64,000 nt of DNA from Pontederia crassipes (lineage: Eukaryota; Streptophyta; Magnoliopsida; Commelinales; Pontederiaceae): assembly GCA_030549335.1 (NCBI GenBank), contig CM060191.1, forward strand, positions 53,295,447-53,359,446. Direction: 5' to 3'. The notes beneath the pieces were generated by a model, which saw only the letters and a program-made list of their open reading frames with translations, had not been told where the DNA came from and made no database searches. How positions within the stretch are numbered: position 1 is the first letter of the stretch; every line of letters begins with the position of its first letter. This document shows positions 1-12,200 of this stretch, one piece after another. Made by a program: the position numbers and the translations under genes.

Positions 1-43
1 TATCCGGTTTCCATTTCATAATTGATTTGTCTTTAAATGGTAG

Positions 44-1013
44 GTTTACAAGTCTGGGTCCTTTGGTAGATCATTGGATATTACCAAGTTTAACAGCTAT
101 CCTGAGCTTCGTAGTGAGCTTGGGCGTCTGTTTGGCCTTGAAGGCCAGTTGGAGGACCCTCTAAGATCAGGCTGGCAGCTTGTATTCGTCGACAGGGAAA
201 ATGATATTCTTCTCCTAGGCGATGACCCTTGGCAGTAAGTTATTTGTACTTTCTGGTATACGATGCTCTAAATGTTGCTCACATAGATTTAAAAACATCG
301 CTTCAGTGACTCCTTTATATGATGAGTTGCATATGCAGTTTATATCCTTATCTAATTTATAGCTCTCTTATTGCTTGGAGCATGTTGTTTGTCCTCAATT
401 TGTATTTTAACGAGACATCATAGGTTAAAGTTATCCTTATATGATTACGTTTGGATGTTAGAATTTTAATTTAGTTTTAAGAAAAAAGATGAACAACACC
501 ATGGTTCTCATACTAAAGTGGCGGAGAAAAAAAAAGTCAACATAATGTGCAGCTTCGCTGCGGAGCCCCTGTGTCTGGGGCGCATGGAGCTGTTGTGTGG
601 ACAAAATGTGCTTGCATAGATCTTGTCCATTCATATTTTGCTCCCAATGTGCTGATCGGGCAGTACTTTTTGCAAAAAAAGAAATGACTTTTGTTCCCTT
701 GAAATAAAGCCTTCTGAATTCTGATCATAAATTGCATTGTGATATCATTAACTACTTTATGCTTGGAAGCCAAAATGAAGTCTTCACGCTCCATTGACTT
801 TCTGAATGTGCTTTTCTGGCTGCTTCCAGAGAATTTGTGAACAATGTGTGGTGCATCAAGATACTCTCGCCTGAGGAAGTGCAGCAAATGGGCACCGATG
901 GAGCTGACATTCTGAGTGCAGCCCCAGTCAAGAGACTTCCAGGTGTCAGCTGCGATGACTACGTAAGCAAACGGGACTCCAGGATGGCATCTGTTGGCTC
1001 CTTGCATTACTGA
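44..1013 (+). CDS. ARF: Auxin response factor, C-terminal PB1 domain (last two exons)
   Basis: Two exons of an auxin response factor, the DNA-binding transcription factor of auxin signalling in the nucleus. Exon A (44-234) follows an AG acceptor and ends at GTAAGT; exon B (830-1013) follows TTCCAG and ends in TGA at 1011-1013. Joined in frame they encode the type I/II PB1 (Aux/IAA-like) domain that mediates ARF-ARF and ARF-Aux/IAA pairing: the basic face begins [11 protein letters not shown], and the acidic face is seen in [15 protein letters not shown] followed by [12 protein letters not shown]. After the domain comes a tail ending MASVGSLHY. The sequence resembles the ARF6/ARF8 activator clade (PEEVQQMG, then [10 protein letters not shown]). 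The DNA-binding domain and middle region lie upstream of the window, so the gene is partial here. No stop or frameshift is visible and the gene looks functional. Assignment to ARF is near certain; the clade is inference. Confidence 0.95.
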
Positions 1014-3094
1014 TTCATTCAGAACCGGAAAGCTTCAAATTCCTGAATCAGAAGACTCTTGGCCCTGTGCCCATGCTTATTAATTTTCCATGTCGACTAA
1101 GTCTACTCACACTATATGAAATCCATGTTAAGTCGGCGTAATGACTTCACCAGCAATTATTCTGTAGAACACTGATCTTATGAACGCTAGCTTAATTTGT
1201 TTAAGAACTTATTAGACCTGCACTGCATCTTGATTTTTTATTTATGTGCCGTTCGTTCACAAGTCCTCTCTTACCTTAATTTATGCTTCCACCAACGAGA
1301 TACTGTTGTCGTATCCTCACTCACTCATCTCCATCAGCTTTCCTCTTGCCCCCTCCATTTTGGGTTCCTCGTGCTAAGATGATGTTATCCTTATCTAGTA
1401 GATTTCATTGATGGATCTTTGCCTTATTTTGCTGAGTTAAGTTTAGATCGCCCGTATCTGCGTTACCACCTCTTATTTACGGCTGCTGTCAAATCTGAGT
1501 CGCCATCTTTTCAGTTCAGGTAACTTTTTTTAGTGTCTGCAAATTCATGAAGACATGTCAAAGTTCATCTTCATCCTTCTTCTTTCTTCCCCTGTTTAGG
1601 AAACACAAAGAAAGGCGAAAGCAAAAGCAAAAAAGTTGTCATTTTGTTTGAAGGACAAAATTAAGGACACCATTGCATGCATGTGTAGTATAATAAAATG
1701 AAAGTGTTATGACCAGTTAAATGTGGTCAGTTTTTTGCCACTAAATAATTCACGCACTCGTTACATTTTACTCTCAGTTCATAGTTACGAATAATAATAT
1801 TTTAGGATCAATTTGTTTTCTAGTTTACCAAGATACAATCAAATTCAAAAGGGAGATTTAAGTTTTACGCTCAATCTATTTAATCAAATTTTAGCTACCA
1901 AAATTTCCATCGATTTCTTTTATTTGAGTTTTATCACATTAAATCAATGCACCGCCAATAGAAAAAAAAAATGTGTAAAAGAAGTTACGACCTTTCATAT
2001 TTACTATGGATTAATTTTAACTCTTTTTAAAAAGTCAAGCGGTTATGTTTTGTAAAAAAGGATCCGTTCTGAATTTTTATTTTTTTAAAAAAATATAAAT
2101 TCTTAAATTAATCTTAAGTGTTAGTCTATTACGGTAAGTGGGCAAACAGAGGCGCAAATTTTCGATTTATAATTCATTTAAAAATAATTTTATTTATATG
2201 CGACTTTGGCATTATATAAAATGAATCAAACTTATATAAATTTAAAATGATATTATATTTAAATTTAACGAACTACATACGTTAAATCGGTGGCATTCAA
2301 TTATACTGTAAAAATCATCAAAAAGTCGAGTTTTAACAATGTTATTCTGTTAAGTATTTAAGTTATTATAATATGTAACTAATTTAAAATTTTGATAAGA
2401 ATAAAATTTTAGACTGAATATATAACCGATCTAACAGTTCGAGACTTTTACAAAATTTACCTAGAAAAAGAAAAAAAAAATATCTGAAACTCGTAATTTA
2501 TTACAGGTTGCACGGCTGGCAGCAAATTAAGTGGGGATTGATTAATCGTCGATTCATTGGAGTGGAACCAATTGGAAGCTTTCTTTTTCTTCTGCGCAAC
2601 AAAATAAATGCACCGGAAGGAAGCTGATTGGCCTCATAAATTTGTGAACAGAGCCAAAAGGAAAAAAAGAAAAGCATAAATAAGCACTGTCTGTCTGTCG
2701 CAGACAGAGGCAGGTGGTTGTTCCAAGATTTTCACATGCGTTTCTTCATCGTGTCTACAGATATCCCCCCAACCCTCTCAGGTTGTACAAGCAAGATTGG
2801 TGTAATGCCAACCTCACTTGGGTGTGTCCTGAAAGCGAAAGGGCATTGAAAAGTTTCTGCCTTTCTCAATGGTGATCCTGCATCTGACCGGTTGTCAACC
2901 GATTTGTCTCAGCCTCAGATATCAGTCAGTATGTTTCTGATCTAACTTCTAACCATGCAAACATTAAGACCTCCATTGCTTCTGCTAAAGGATAACCCTG
3001 AAGGAGTCCAGTCGAGAAAAGTTTATGATTTTAAGCCCTCGTCTTGAATTGAACAAACATTCTAAATACCAAGAGAGAAGGGCCCCAGCAAACC
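1014..3094. other. ARF 3' UTR and AT-rich intergenic sequence
   Basis: No coding region is supported. The first few hundred bases presumably hold the ARF 3' UTR. Positions 1700-2500 are AT-rich with homopolymer runs. A short inverted repeat (CTGTCTG against CAGACAG) lies at about 2686-2710. I recognise nothing else. Confidence 0.6.
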
Positions 3095-3526
3095 TGTAAC
3101 GTCCCAAATCGCAGCAAGAACCAAGTCGAGGGATGCTACCAACTATATAATACTTTGATCAAAATGTTGACTTTGATTCTTTGACAAAATAATACAAAAA
3201 CAAAATACTTAAATAAAATATTAACAAAAAATACCAATAAGGTGGAAGTCCAAGACAAGTCCCTAATATAAATCAATATTGGCAATAATAATCCATGATG
3301 CTAATGATCATAGAGCGAGTAATAGATAAAACTAACTCCGTGTATCTATGACAAAAAAAAACATCTAATGAAAATGAAAGAGAACAACATAAGACACATT
3401 CATGTGCACTAGACCATCACGAACATCATCAGCCACTTGAGCTCATTCTTGATTATTCTCATTACTTGCAGGATCAATGCAGGAGAAATAATAACCCGTG
3501 CAGCCCAATAAGTGGGTAATAAACTA

Positions 3527-3532
3527 TAAATA

Positions 3533-3601
<69 letters not shown>
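3527..3601. repeat. (TAA)n microsatellite
   Basis: Uninterrupted trinucleotide run of about 70 bp. It produces a spurious poly-leucine reading frame on the minus strand. Confidence 0.98.
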
Positions 3602-4663
3602 GAAGTATCAATAGGAAGCAAATCCATGCCATGCTTGACAAGAATCAATGAAGCATGTCAATGTTATATTCTGAATGTAGCCAATGGAATCATCAATACA
3701 CCGATTTGATCAATATCATTGGAATAAATCAATATCGTATTCTGATGGGAACGATGCAGTGCTCCGGGAGAAATCAATGTATCAATCATATAATTCAATA
3801 CTCTGAATCAATGCTATGCAATGTAATGAATGAACATTTTGATTACAATGAGGTGTCATGTACTTCATGATGCCAATGATTATGCACGTCACGATGACTC
3901 ATCCTTACTACAGGAGAGGGTATTTTGTTTCGTCACACGATGGGAAGAAATCGTGCTACAGAGACAAATCTAAACCCATGCCCCAACAATGCGATGAATA
4001 ATGCTATATTATGAGCTCCCGTCAATTCATAATATGATCACGTAAACTTTTATATTTATTAATTAATTAGGTTCTCAATATGGATTTCAGATCATATTAT
4101 GCAATGACAATACTAGAGATCATGATATTAAAGGAATTAAATGGATGGTAGATAATATAACCATAACCAATCTTCGGTGGAACTTGGGTTGGGAAGGTAG
4201 AGCTCAGGTTGGGTTCCATGGTACTGGTGCCACGGCCGTAGCTCGGTTCAAGTTGACTTTGATGGTTTCAATGTCGGTAGCGAAGTTGGGTTTAGTGGAG
4301 CTCAGGTCAAGTTTCGATGTATGCGTGCATCGGCAACGGCGCGGGCCGAACGGCATTGAATCCGAGCCAAGTTCAGCACCTGTTTGCCTGACAATCTATA
4401 TAGTCAAGTCAGGCTCATCAATTCTGACAAAACTGTGGCCTCATCGACATGTTTTTCAGCATGGTTTCACCAGAATAAACCTCTTAGGTATGAAGTAATT
4501 ACATGGATCAACTCTTGGGTAATAGGAGATAATGTTAGGACTTTATTTAAACCTTAACAACATGCAAATCTATTGTTAAAATGGATTCAAAGGTTGATCC
4601 AACAATTCACCTCTGATCGCTTTCCCTGTGGTTTTGCTCTGTTTCTCCAGATTGTTCTAGTTC

Positions 4664-6548
4664 TGTAACACCCGAGATTTAATTGGGGAAAAGAAAAGAA
4701 ATAAAAGGAAAAGAAAAGGAAGATAAAATAAATAAGGAAAAGATAAATCTGAAATCAAATTTTATCAAGAGTTGGTTTCCAACCAAACTCAAACTTCTCC
4801 CCTATAAATAAGAGGCCAAATCAAACCAAAACTCCCTTTTCGTTTTCCTCATGAGCCGGCCCTAGTTCTCCTCTTACGTGCGCCTTTTTCGTCCCTTCTC
4901 GTTCCTGACGGTCACTTCCCTACAGGGACACACCGGAGGACGCGGACGACGCCAGATGGACACCTAAACAGAGAGGAGCGGGCAGAGGAAGAGGAAGAAG
5001 AGGAAGAGGAGGAAGAAGACTGCACGAATAGTTTCTTAGACAGAAATTAAAAGGTGTGGAACTAGGATAGATTCATGATAGAATCCTGATTTTAGACTTG
5101 AAGCATGTTCTAAGTAGTTCCTGGTTAATGCATGATGTCCTTTGATGTTGAATTATGCCGGCCATCGTCGAAAATGATGAACAGAACGCGAACTACGTAT
5201 CAACGCAATTTCTACGTAAGATGAACCCGGCCCGAGTTCACCTGAACCCGACCCAGGCAGGTCCTTCGCCAGACCGAGTTTGGAGGAACTCGGCCCGGAT
5301 CTGCCATTGCCAACGCTCGTCGAGCTTTGCAAACGGACAAACCCGGCCCGAGTAGAAGATGACCCGGACCGAGTTCTGCGTACCCAAAATAGTCGGGCGC
5401 GACGGCCGCCCCAACTCGATGATGAACCGACCCAGCCCGGGTGTAACCCGAACTCGGCCCGGGATCTTCCCTGATTTTTCTGAAGAAGACGACCTTAAAC
5501 TCAGCCCGAGTTTTTCCCTACTCGGCCCGGGTTCCGACCTTGATTAAACCAATCCTATGATGTTCGGATCCCTGATTATGTTCCTATTTCAGATCTTAAT
5601 GATGATTATGATTATTACACTTGTGCCCTGATTTACATCTCCATGATTATGTCTTTTATCCTTATCTAAAGTTTTTATAAAGATATGATTTGTTTAATTA
5701 AAAGATGCAAGATAAAAGACGTAAATCGTTAAATGGAGAGCTCTTTTATTATGGACCGGTGACGACCAGGTTATGGGTTGTCCTCGGACAATTATGGGCT
5801 AACTACGGTCAGTTATGGGCTGGCTCTGCTAATTATGATGATGATGGACGATTTGAGGCAGGCCTCCCCGTGGGTTGAAATATACCCCCAATAAGTAAAA
5901 AATGAATAATAAGATGATGAAGAAGATGAACACATATGAATAAAGAATCTTTCTTACGATGCTATGGCTTATGCCTTCCTTATGATGACTCTATATGATC
6001 ACTTATTCATATGTCCTCTTACATGCTTTTCACTTTCATATTATGATCATGATTTACTTTCCTATCAAATGATGATGTTATCTTATGATGTTCTCTTTAT
6101 GATTCATGTTTAGTATCATGATATTATGACGATTTTTATCTTACTTCCATACTGAGTTGTAAAACTCATAGGGAGGTTCTCCCCTGTATATTCTTAAATG
6201 CAGGCCAAGGTCAGAATAATGATGGTGGCCAACGGTGACAGATCGAGCTCGTGGGTGACTGCACATGATTATCGAGTCCTTTAGATGATGATAGCTTTTT
6301 CCTTTCTTTTTATTACTAGATGTATTAGCTTTTCTTTGGACTCCTATGAAGTCAGTTATCAGTCTTCCCCATTTCATGATGTTATTCTCTTTATTCTTAA
6401 TGATGACTTAATTATTTTGCGTTTATCGAAGTTGAGTTGACCAGTCATAGTCTCTATTTTGGTCAATATGATATACACGTAAGGATAACCCGTAGCGTTC
6501 CTGCATCGTAATCTGCCATGTGGCGGGGTGCGATTTGTGGGCGTTACA
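4664..6548 (+). mobile_element. Solo LTR of a gypsy-type retrotransposon with 5-bp target duplication
   Basis: 1,885-bp block starting TGTAACACCC and ending GGGCGTTACA, an imperfect terminal inverted repeat with the canonical TG...CA. It is flanked by the same five bases, AGTTC, at 4659-4663 and 6549-6553, which fixes both ends. A TATA box (CCTATAAATAAG, about 4801-4812) lies about 140 bp from the left end, so transcription runs on the + strand. Positions 5220-5540 are GC-rich, with repeated CTCGGCCCGGG-like words. No internal coding region or second LTR is present: a solo LTR left by LTR-LTR recombination. It has landed inside an older LTR. Confidence 0.9.
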
Positions 6549-7024
6549 AGTTCGATTCCTTCGCTTACCGTCCCAGATGGACCTCAAACCATGAATGTCC
6601 TTCCTCCCTGCTCCTTATCGTTGAGGAGGAAACTGAGATGAAAACGGTCAGAAAAATAAAAAAAAACATTAGAAAAAGGGTCAACCATGGCTGCTATTTG
6701 TTACCTGCGTGCCGGCTCATTTTCGGTGATGTCTCTGGTGTTCGGCGACAGTGATCTCAGGCTCTAGGTGTGGGTCGCCTGGGTCATGCAGGAGAGAGAG
6801 AGAGGACCAAAAAGGACTTAGAGGGGGTTTTGGTTGAGGAAAATAAGTTTATATAGGTGGGTTAAAAGAGACGGTTTCGTTGCAACTACTCTCATGGACT
6901 CCTCTAATTTGATTCTAACCAGATCTCAATTTTTATCTTTGAATTAGATTAGATTTTTTATTTAGGTTTGGGTCACCGTAAAGCATTGTCTACCGAGATA
7001 CAAATGTTCTTCTCTGAAGGTTTC

Positions 7025-7444
7025 TATTGGATGCCCATGCTTGGGCATGCACAACCATGCAAGGCATGGTCTTAGAAATGACCTCCCCTCTCTCCTTGGC
7101 AGCACATCTATATACGGGGCATGAAGGAGCCACCTCAAATGGACAAGGGGACTGAGTTCTCTTAATATGTTGAGTGTGGTGTTCTCCATAAGGTGTAGTG
7201 TAAGTTGTTGAGGTGTGTTGTGCTTACGTAGCCACTTCCTCCATCTATTGGTCACTAAGTGCTCTCTCTTCTTTTCTCTCTTGCATTTGAGTCGTGGCAT
7301 TGCGTTCCATTTTCACGTGATTTGGTTTCTGGCCACACGTACAAGTGCAACCCGCAATCCGTTCATAGAGAAGCCGCATGGACGATCCACTTCTGCATTG
7401 AGGTACTTCGTGAACCTCCATATTATGTTTTATTACGTTCTACA
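7025..7444 (+). repeat. Copia 5' LTR
   Basis: 420 bp, begins TATTGG (TGTTGG in the 3' copy) and ends TTCTACA. It is closely similar to 18098-18621 but lacks an 85-bp CATGG/CCATG-rich stretch and a 21-bp stretch present in the 3' copy. A TATA-like CTATATACGG lies at about 7108-7117. Confidence 0.93.
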
Positions 7445-7446
7445 AT

Positions 7447-7462
7447 TGGTATCAAAGTCAGG
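7447..7462 (+). other. Copia primer binding site (initiator methionine tRNA)
   Basis: TGGTATCAAAGTCAGG starts two bases after the 5' LTR. It matches the plant initiator-Met tRNA binding site (TGGTATCAGAGC...) used by copia elements, with an A in place of G. It confirms the LTR boundary. Confidence 0.9.
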
Positions 7463-8320
7463 TCGGCTACTCCCAAAATTCTTTTAAAAAAATTATTTAA
7501 AAAAAGGGATTGATAGAAAATTGTAGAACGTAATTGATAGAAAATTGTAGAACATAATTGATAGAAAGTCAGGTCACCTCGGCATGCAATTAAATTACCT
7601 CTTTGGAAATTGATAGAAAATTATGGAAAATGAAGATAAATGTAAAAATCTTTTTCCAGAAGTTTTCTATCAGAATATAAATGCATATGTAAGTTTAATT
7701 GCATTTACAGATTATTGCTAATCAATGCAATTAATCTCATGAGAAATTGAACATATGCATGAAAGAAAATTAATTACATAAATTTTGAGTATGTAATTAA
7801 TTGTATATGTTTTTTTCATAGGCATGCATGTTTTTGTAAATTTGATCATGTGTATGATTTACATAGTTTTTTCCCCCTTAGTGGAAAATATAAAAGAAAA
7901 CATGCCATTTATATTATGTGAGAAAAATTGATAATTAGTTAATTTTCTCTATCATGATTTCTCATAATAGATAAGCATGTTTCATCAAACTTAGAGAAAT
8001 AAATTTATGCTAATTTTCTCTAAACTATTTAGACATCGAAAATGAAACATGAAGTGATTATATGTTTAATTACTTGAGAATACATAAGACGTAATATTTT
8101 TGGATTATCCGTTCATCCAAAATTTGCAAACGATTTGCCACATTATTAATTTAATAAATGGTAATTATACTTGGGATAGTGGGAGATGAGTGGGAGCATA
8201 GCGACCTCTCAATGTCATTATCTTTGGACTATATCATTTACTATTGTGAACGTTTGTGACAAATTAAGACATGCATAACGTAATTCATCATCTTCTCTTA
8301 ATGAACCTAGACTATTGACC
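7463..8320 (+). other. Copia untranslated leader
   Basis: AT-rich leader between the primer site and gag. It holds a roughly 24-bp unit (TGATAGAAAATTGTAGAACG...) repeated about twice near 7511-7560. No coding sequence seen. Confidence 0.75.
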
Positions 8321-9240
8321 ATGGCATCAAAGTACCTGAACAAAGGGGATAAATTGAAAAAAATTATGATATTTGGCATCGAAAAGTTCAATATCTCTTA
8401 GAAGAACAAGATGTTTTAGAGACCATCAAGCATATCATGCCACAACTGGCACCTGGTAATACTGCCCAACATAGGAGGGATGTTGAGGCATTTGAGGCAT
8501 GTTCCAAGAAGAGTCGCATTGCTCGCATTCTGTTGTTGAGTACAATGGAAGACTCCCTCATGTGCGAATTTAAGGTTTACCAAATAACATTTGAAATGTG
8601 GACAGCTATCCAGAATAAGTTCGATATCACGTCAACTTCCAAGTTGAGGATGTTGACCATCAAATTTGATTCCTATAGAATCCGACCTAATCACACAATG
8701 AGGCAGCACATAAGGGAAATGATGAAATGATACGCGAACTCAAGAATGCTGGACATGTGCACATTGATGAGTAACAGCAAGCAGTTATCCACTCTCTTCC
8801 CATATCGTGGGAAATGCATAATGACAACATCAAGAATTTTGATGATGTGGCCCGTCACCTAGAAATGGAAGATGAGATGTGGCCCGTCACCTAGAAATGG
8901 AAGATGAGTTACTAGAATCTCATAAATCCTCCAGTCAAGCATTAGTTGCTAAAATAGGTGGACGAAAGCATGATATAGGTTCCACATGCAAGAGGTCGCG
9001 TAAATCGCACCCTAGCTAGAGGAGCGGATATAGTGAACAGCAGAAGGTCCAGCATCAATAGAAAAAAAGGAAGAAGCGCGGTGGCAAAGTGGATAAAAGC
9101 AAAGTGGAGTGTTACAATTGTGGTAGCCATGATCACTTTGCTCGTGAGTGCACTAAGCCGAAGAAGGTTTGTCCTGACCATATTTCCTTTGCGTATGTTT
9201 CTAACTGTGTTATGGTTGCTGAAACTCATCCTTCATGAAT
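8321..9240 (+). pseudogene. Copia gag (broken)
   Basis: Gag encodes the capsid/nucleocapsid that packages the retrotransposon RNA. The start MASKYL at 8321 is followed by a frame change. The longest open piece (8437-8730) carries the UBN2-type gag pattern (RDVEAFEACSKKSRIARILLLS, MWTAIQNKFD, RPNHTMRQHI). A CCHC zinc knuckle is intact in one frame at 9110-9151, reading CYNCGSHDHFAREC. A 32-bp tandem duplication at 8845-8908 shifts the frame, and several stops interrupt the rest. Family assignment is secure. The gene is dead. Confidence 0.9.
8845..8908. repeat. 32-bp tandem duplication inside copia gag
   Basis: The unit beginning ATGTGGCCCGTCACC occurs exactly twice, back to back (8845-8876 and 8877-8908). 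32 is not a multiple of three, so the duplication shifts the gag frame by itself. Confidence 0.97.
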
Positions 9241-10363
9241 TGTAGATTCTAGAGCAACAGACCACGTAGCCAAGAAACGTGAGACTTTTGTCGAGTTTCG
9301 GCGACTCAGTGTGGGCTCTAAGTGGATCTACGTAGGAGAAAATAAAAGAGTGAAAGTCAAAGGGATAGGAAGTTGCAAGTTAGAACTTAGCATTGGAAAA
9401 ATCCTTTATCTCCACGATGATTTGTATGCCTCTGATTTTCGACGAAACTTGATATTTGTATCCACTCTTGATGCATATGGATATGCAAGGACTTTTGGCT
9501 CTAAACATCTAAACATCTCAATGGATAGTGTTCCTATATGTAATGACTTTTTTGAAAATGGTTTCTATGTTCTTAATACTACATGTGTTGCTAGTAGTTA
9601 TTCACTTATGTCATCCGTTGATGTGGATGAAAGTGCCAAGACTTGGCATGGTAGGTTAGGACATATAGGACAAGATCGAAATAATAGACTAATTAGAGAA
9701 GGACACATAAACTCTCTCGCTAAAGTCGATCTGTCAACTTGTGAAGAATGTCTAGCTGGCAAGCAAACAAGAAAACTACTTGGGAAAGGAAAGCGTGTTG
9801 AGTTTCCATTACAATTAATTCACTCGGACGTATGTGGTCCGATGACTGTCCAAGCAAGACATGATTTCTCATACTTCATCACATTTATTGATGATTATTC
9901 ACGCTATGGGGTCGTATACTTGATCTCTCATAAGTCCGAGGCTATAGATTGCTTTGTGCGATTTATGAACATGGTTGAGAATCAATTAGATCGCAAGATT
10001 AAGTCCTTGCAAACCGACCATGGTCGTGAGTATCTTTCAAATTTATTCAAGAAGTTATTTGATGAAAAAGGAATAGTTAGGCAACTAACAATTCTAGGAA
10101 CTCCACAACAAAATGATGTTGCGGAAAGGAGAAATCGTACTCTACTCGATATGGTCCGGTCTATGATGGCACAAGCAAACCTCCCAATTTCATATTGGAG
10201 AGATGCATTGCTTACAACTGCTTACATACTCAATCGCGTACCATCAAAGTCTGTCTCTTTCACTCCCTACGAACTTTGGACAAGTCGTAAGCCTGATCTA
10301 AGTTACTTGCGTCCATAGGAATGTGCAGCCTCTGTCCTTGACAACTCTCATAAGTATGAAAAG
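9241..10363 (+). pseudogene. Copia protease and integrase
   Basis: The aspartic protease signature reads IVDSRATDHVAKK at about 9243-9281; the invariant Gly of DSG is Arg, so protease activity should be lost. An open frame at 9311-10318 then carries the GAG-pre-integrase zinc region (TWHGRLGHIG, then CEECLAGKQ) and the integrase core with its DDE triad: Asp at 9827 (HSDVCGP), Asp at 10016 (LQTDHGREY) and Glu at 10124 (NDVAERRNR). A TAG at 10316-10318 interrupts the reading frame, which continues in the same frame (ECAASVLDNSHKYEKLG). The integrase core is the best-preserved part of the element. The protein joins the cDNA into chromosomal DNA when functional. Confidence 0.93.
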
Positions 10364-11290
10364 TTGGGCCCTAGAGGTAAGAAATGTGTCTTCATCAGGT
10401 ATCCTGAAACCTCTAAAGGCTATGTGTTCATAGGAGAAAGGGATGATGGAACTATTACAAAAATTGTGAGTAAAGATGTGATATTTATAGAGGATGAATT
10501 CTCAAAGCAAGATGAGATTGATAGAACACTTCACTTAGATAAAGTCAGGAATTTCGAAATGGCGACACCTAAGAATCACAGTGTAGAAGTGTTTGTTCCT
10601 TCATCACCACACCTTGATCCGAGTGAGAGCATTTCGTTGCCAAACGAGAATCCAGAGTGCTCACTTCGAATGACTACTAGAAAGAGCATTCCACGTCGAT
10701 GATTTGACATCGAAGGAATTCATGAAGCTCATATAGTAGGTCCTGAAGAAGAGCTTGAGCCTAATTCAATCAATGAGGCTCTCTCAATTAAGACAATGAA
10801 AGAAGAACTACATTATATGAAGGCAAATCAAGTCTGGGACTTGGTTGATCTCCCGTCTGGTCGTAGAGCAATTGGGAACAAGTGAGTTCTTAAAATAAAA
10901 TGAGGCAGTGATGGATCCATTGAGAGGTACAAAGCTCGCTTAGTGGCGAAAGGCTTCATCCAAGAGGAGGGTGTTGATTATGAAGAAACATGCTCCAATT
11001 GTAAGGTTTTCTTCTATTCTTCTTATCCTAGCAATTGTCGCACATATGAACTTAGAATTACATCAGATGGATGTAAAGACTGTATTTATCAATAGAGAAC
11101 TAGATGAAAAAATTTACATAAAGCAACCTGAAGGCTTCATAGTAAAAAGAGAAGAGCGCAAAGTTTGCAGGCTGCGTCGGTCCATTTATAGACTTAAACG
11201 ATCATCTAGGCAATAGTATATTAAATTTCATTAATCAATAATATCATATGATTTTGAAATGGTTGATGAAGACATTGCGTGTATGTTTAA
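10364..11290 (+). pseudogene. Copia integrase C-terminus and N-terminal half of reverse transcriptase
   Basis: Continues the pol frame: GPRGKKCVFIRYPETSKGYVF is the integrase tail, followed by the RT start (MKEELHYMKANQVWDLVDLP, then [11 protein letters not shown] and LHQMDVKT). Stops occur at 10700, 10884, 10902 and later, and the frame changes several times. RT similarity can be followed to about 11285, just before the YVDD catalytic motif, where a one-base deletion occurs in the DHCVYV segment. There the copia sequence stops and CACTA-type sequence begins. The RT active site and the first part of RNase H are missing from the window. Confidence 0.88.
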
Positions 11291-11389
11291 AATTTTAAGA
11301 CACATTAATTTTGTGTCCCTATGTTAATTTAGAATATAAATATATTTTTTATTTTAAATCTCAGTATTTGAATAACCTAGTGATGTAAT

Positions 11390-12200
11390 TTTAATTGCGT
11401 CCCAATAATATTTGATAATAGGAACGTTTCTTATTATGCATCCCAATAAAATTTGATAATAAAGACATCACTTATTATGTGTCTCAATAATATTCGATAA
11501 TAAGGACGTCACATATTATACGTCCTAATAATATTCCATAATAGGGACGCCGCTTATCATGCATCCTAATAATATTAGATAATAGGAACACCGCTTATCA
11601 TGCGTCCTAAAAATATTAGATAATAAAGACATCACTTATTATGCGTCTCAATAATATCTGATAACAAATACATCTTTTATTATGCGTCCCAATAATATTT
11701 GATAATAGGGACATCGTTTATTATGCGTCCCAATAATATTCAATGATAGAGATGCTACTTATTATGCATCCCAATAAATAGTAACGTCATTTTTTATGTG
11801 TCCCAATAATATTAGATAATAAGGACACCGCTTGTAATGTATCCCAATAAATAGGGATATCACGTTTTATGCATCCCAATAATATTCGACAATAAGGACA
11901 CTCTTATTATGCGTCCTAAAAATATTCAATAATAAAGACATTAGTTATTTTGTGTCCTATTAATATTCGATAATAGGAACATGTCTTATCATGCGTCCCA
12001 ATAATATTCGATAATAGAGACATCACTTATTATGCGTCCCCATATTATTCGAGAATAGGGACACTACTTTACTATGTATCCTTAAAATATTCGATAATAA
12101 GGGTGCACTTTACTGTGTCTCGAAAATATTCAATAATAGGGATGATATAAATTATGCGCTACTAAAATATTTGATAATGGGAACGTCGTTACTTATTATG
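11390..12200. repeat. CACTA subterminal array, about 41-bp units
   Basis: About 19-20 degenerate copies of a unit like TATGCGTCCCAATAATATTC followed by GATAATAGGGACATC. In CACTA elements such clustered subterminal repeats are the binding sites for the TnpA-type protein. The role is inferred from position; the repeats are directly visible. Confidence 0.88.

Larger units (their letters stand above)
3095..7019 (-). mobile_element. Probable minus-strand gypsy-type LTR, interrupted by a solo LTR
   Basis: At 3095 the + strand begins TGTAACGTCCC. Read on the minus strand this is a 3' LTR end, GCGATTTGGGACGTTACA, closely matching the end of the solo LTR nested within it (GCGATTTGTGGGCGTTACA, ending at 6548). 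On the minus strand there is a TATA box at about 6850-6855 followed by a CT-rich leader, as in an LTR promoter. The natural reading is a related LTR on the minus strand covering 3095-4663 and 6549 to roughly 6990. Its outer start and target duplication were not found, so the right limit is a guess. It holds a (TAA)n repeat at about 3527-3601. Confidence 0.45.

Noticed and set aside
537..1007. Minus-strand open frame of 156 codons
   Set aside because: It is antisense to the last ARF exon and intron and has no recognisable domain; the ARF frame explains the sequence.
3409..3648. Minus-strand open frame with a long leucine run
   Set aside because: The leucines are the translated (TAA)n microsatellite.
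11390..12200. Regularly spaced repeats resembling a CRISPR array
   Set aside because: Units are contiguous and degenerate, without unique spacers, in a plant CACTA transposon.
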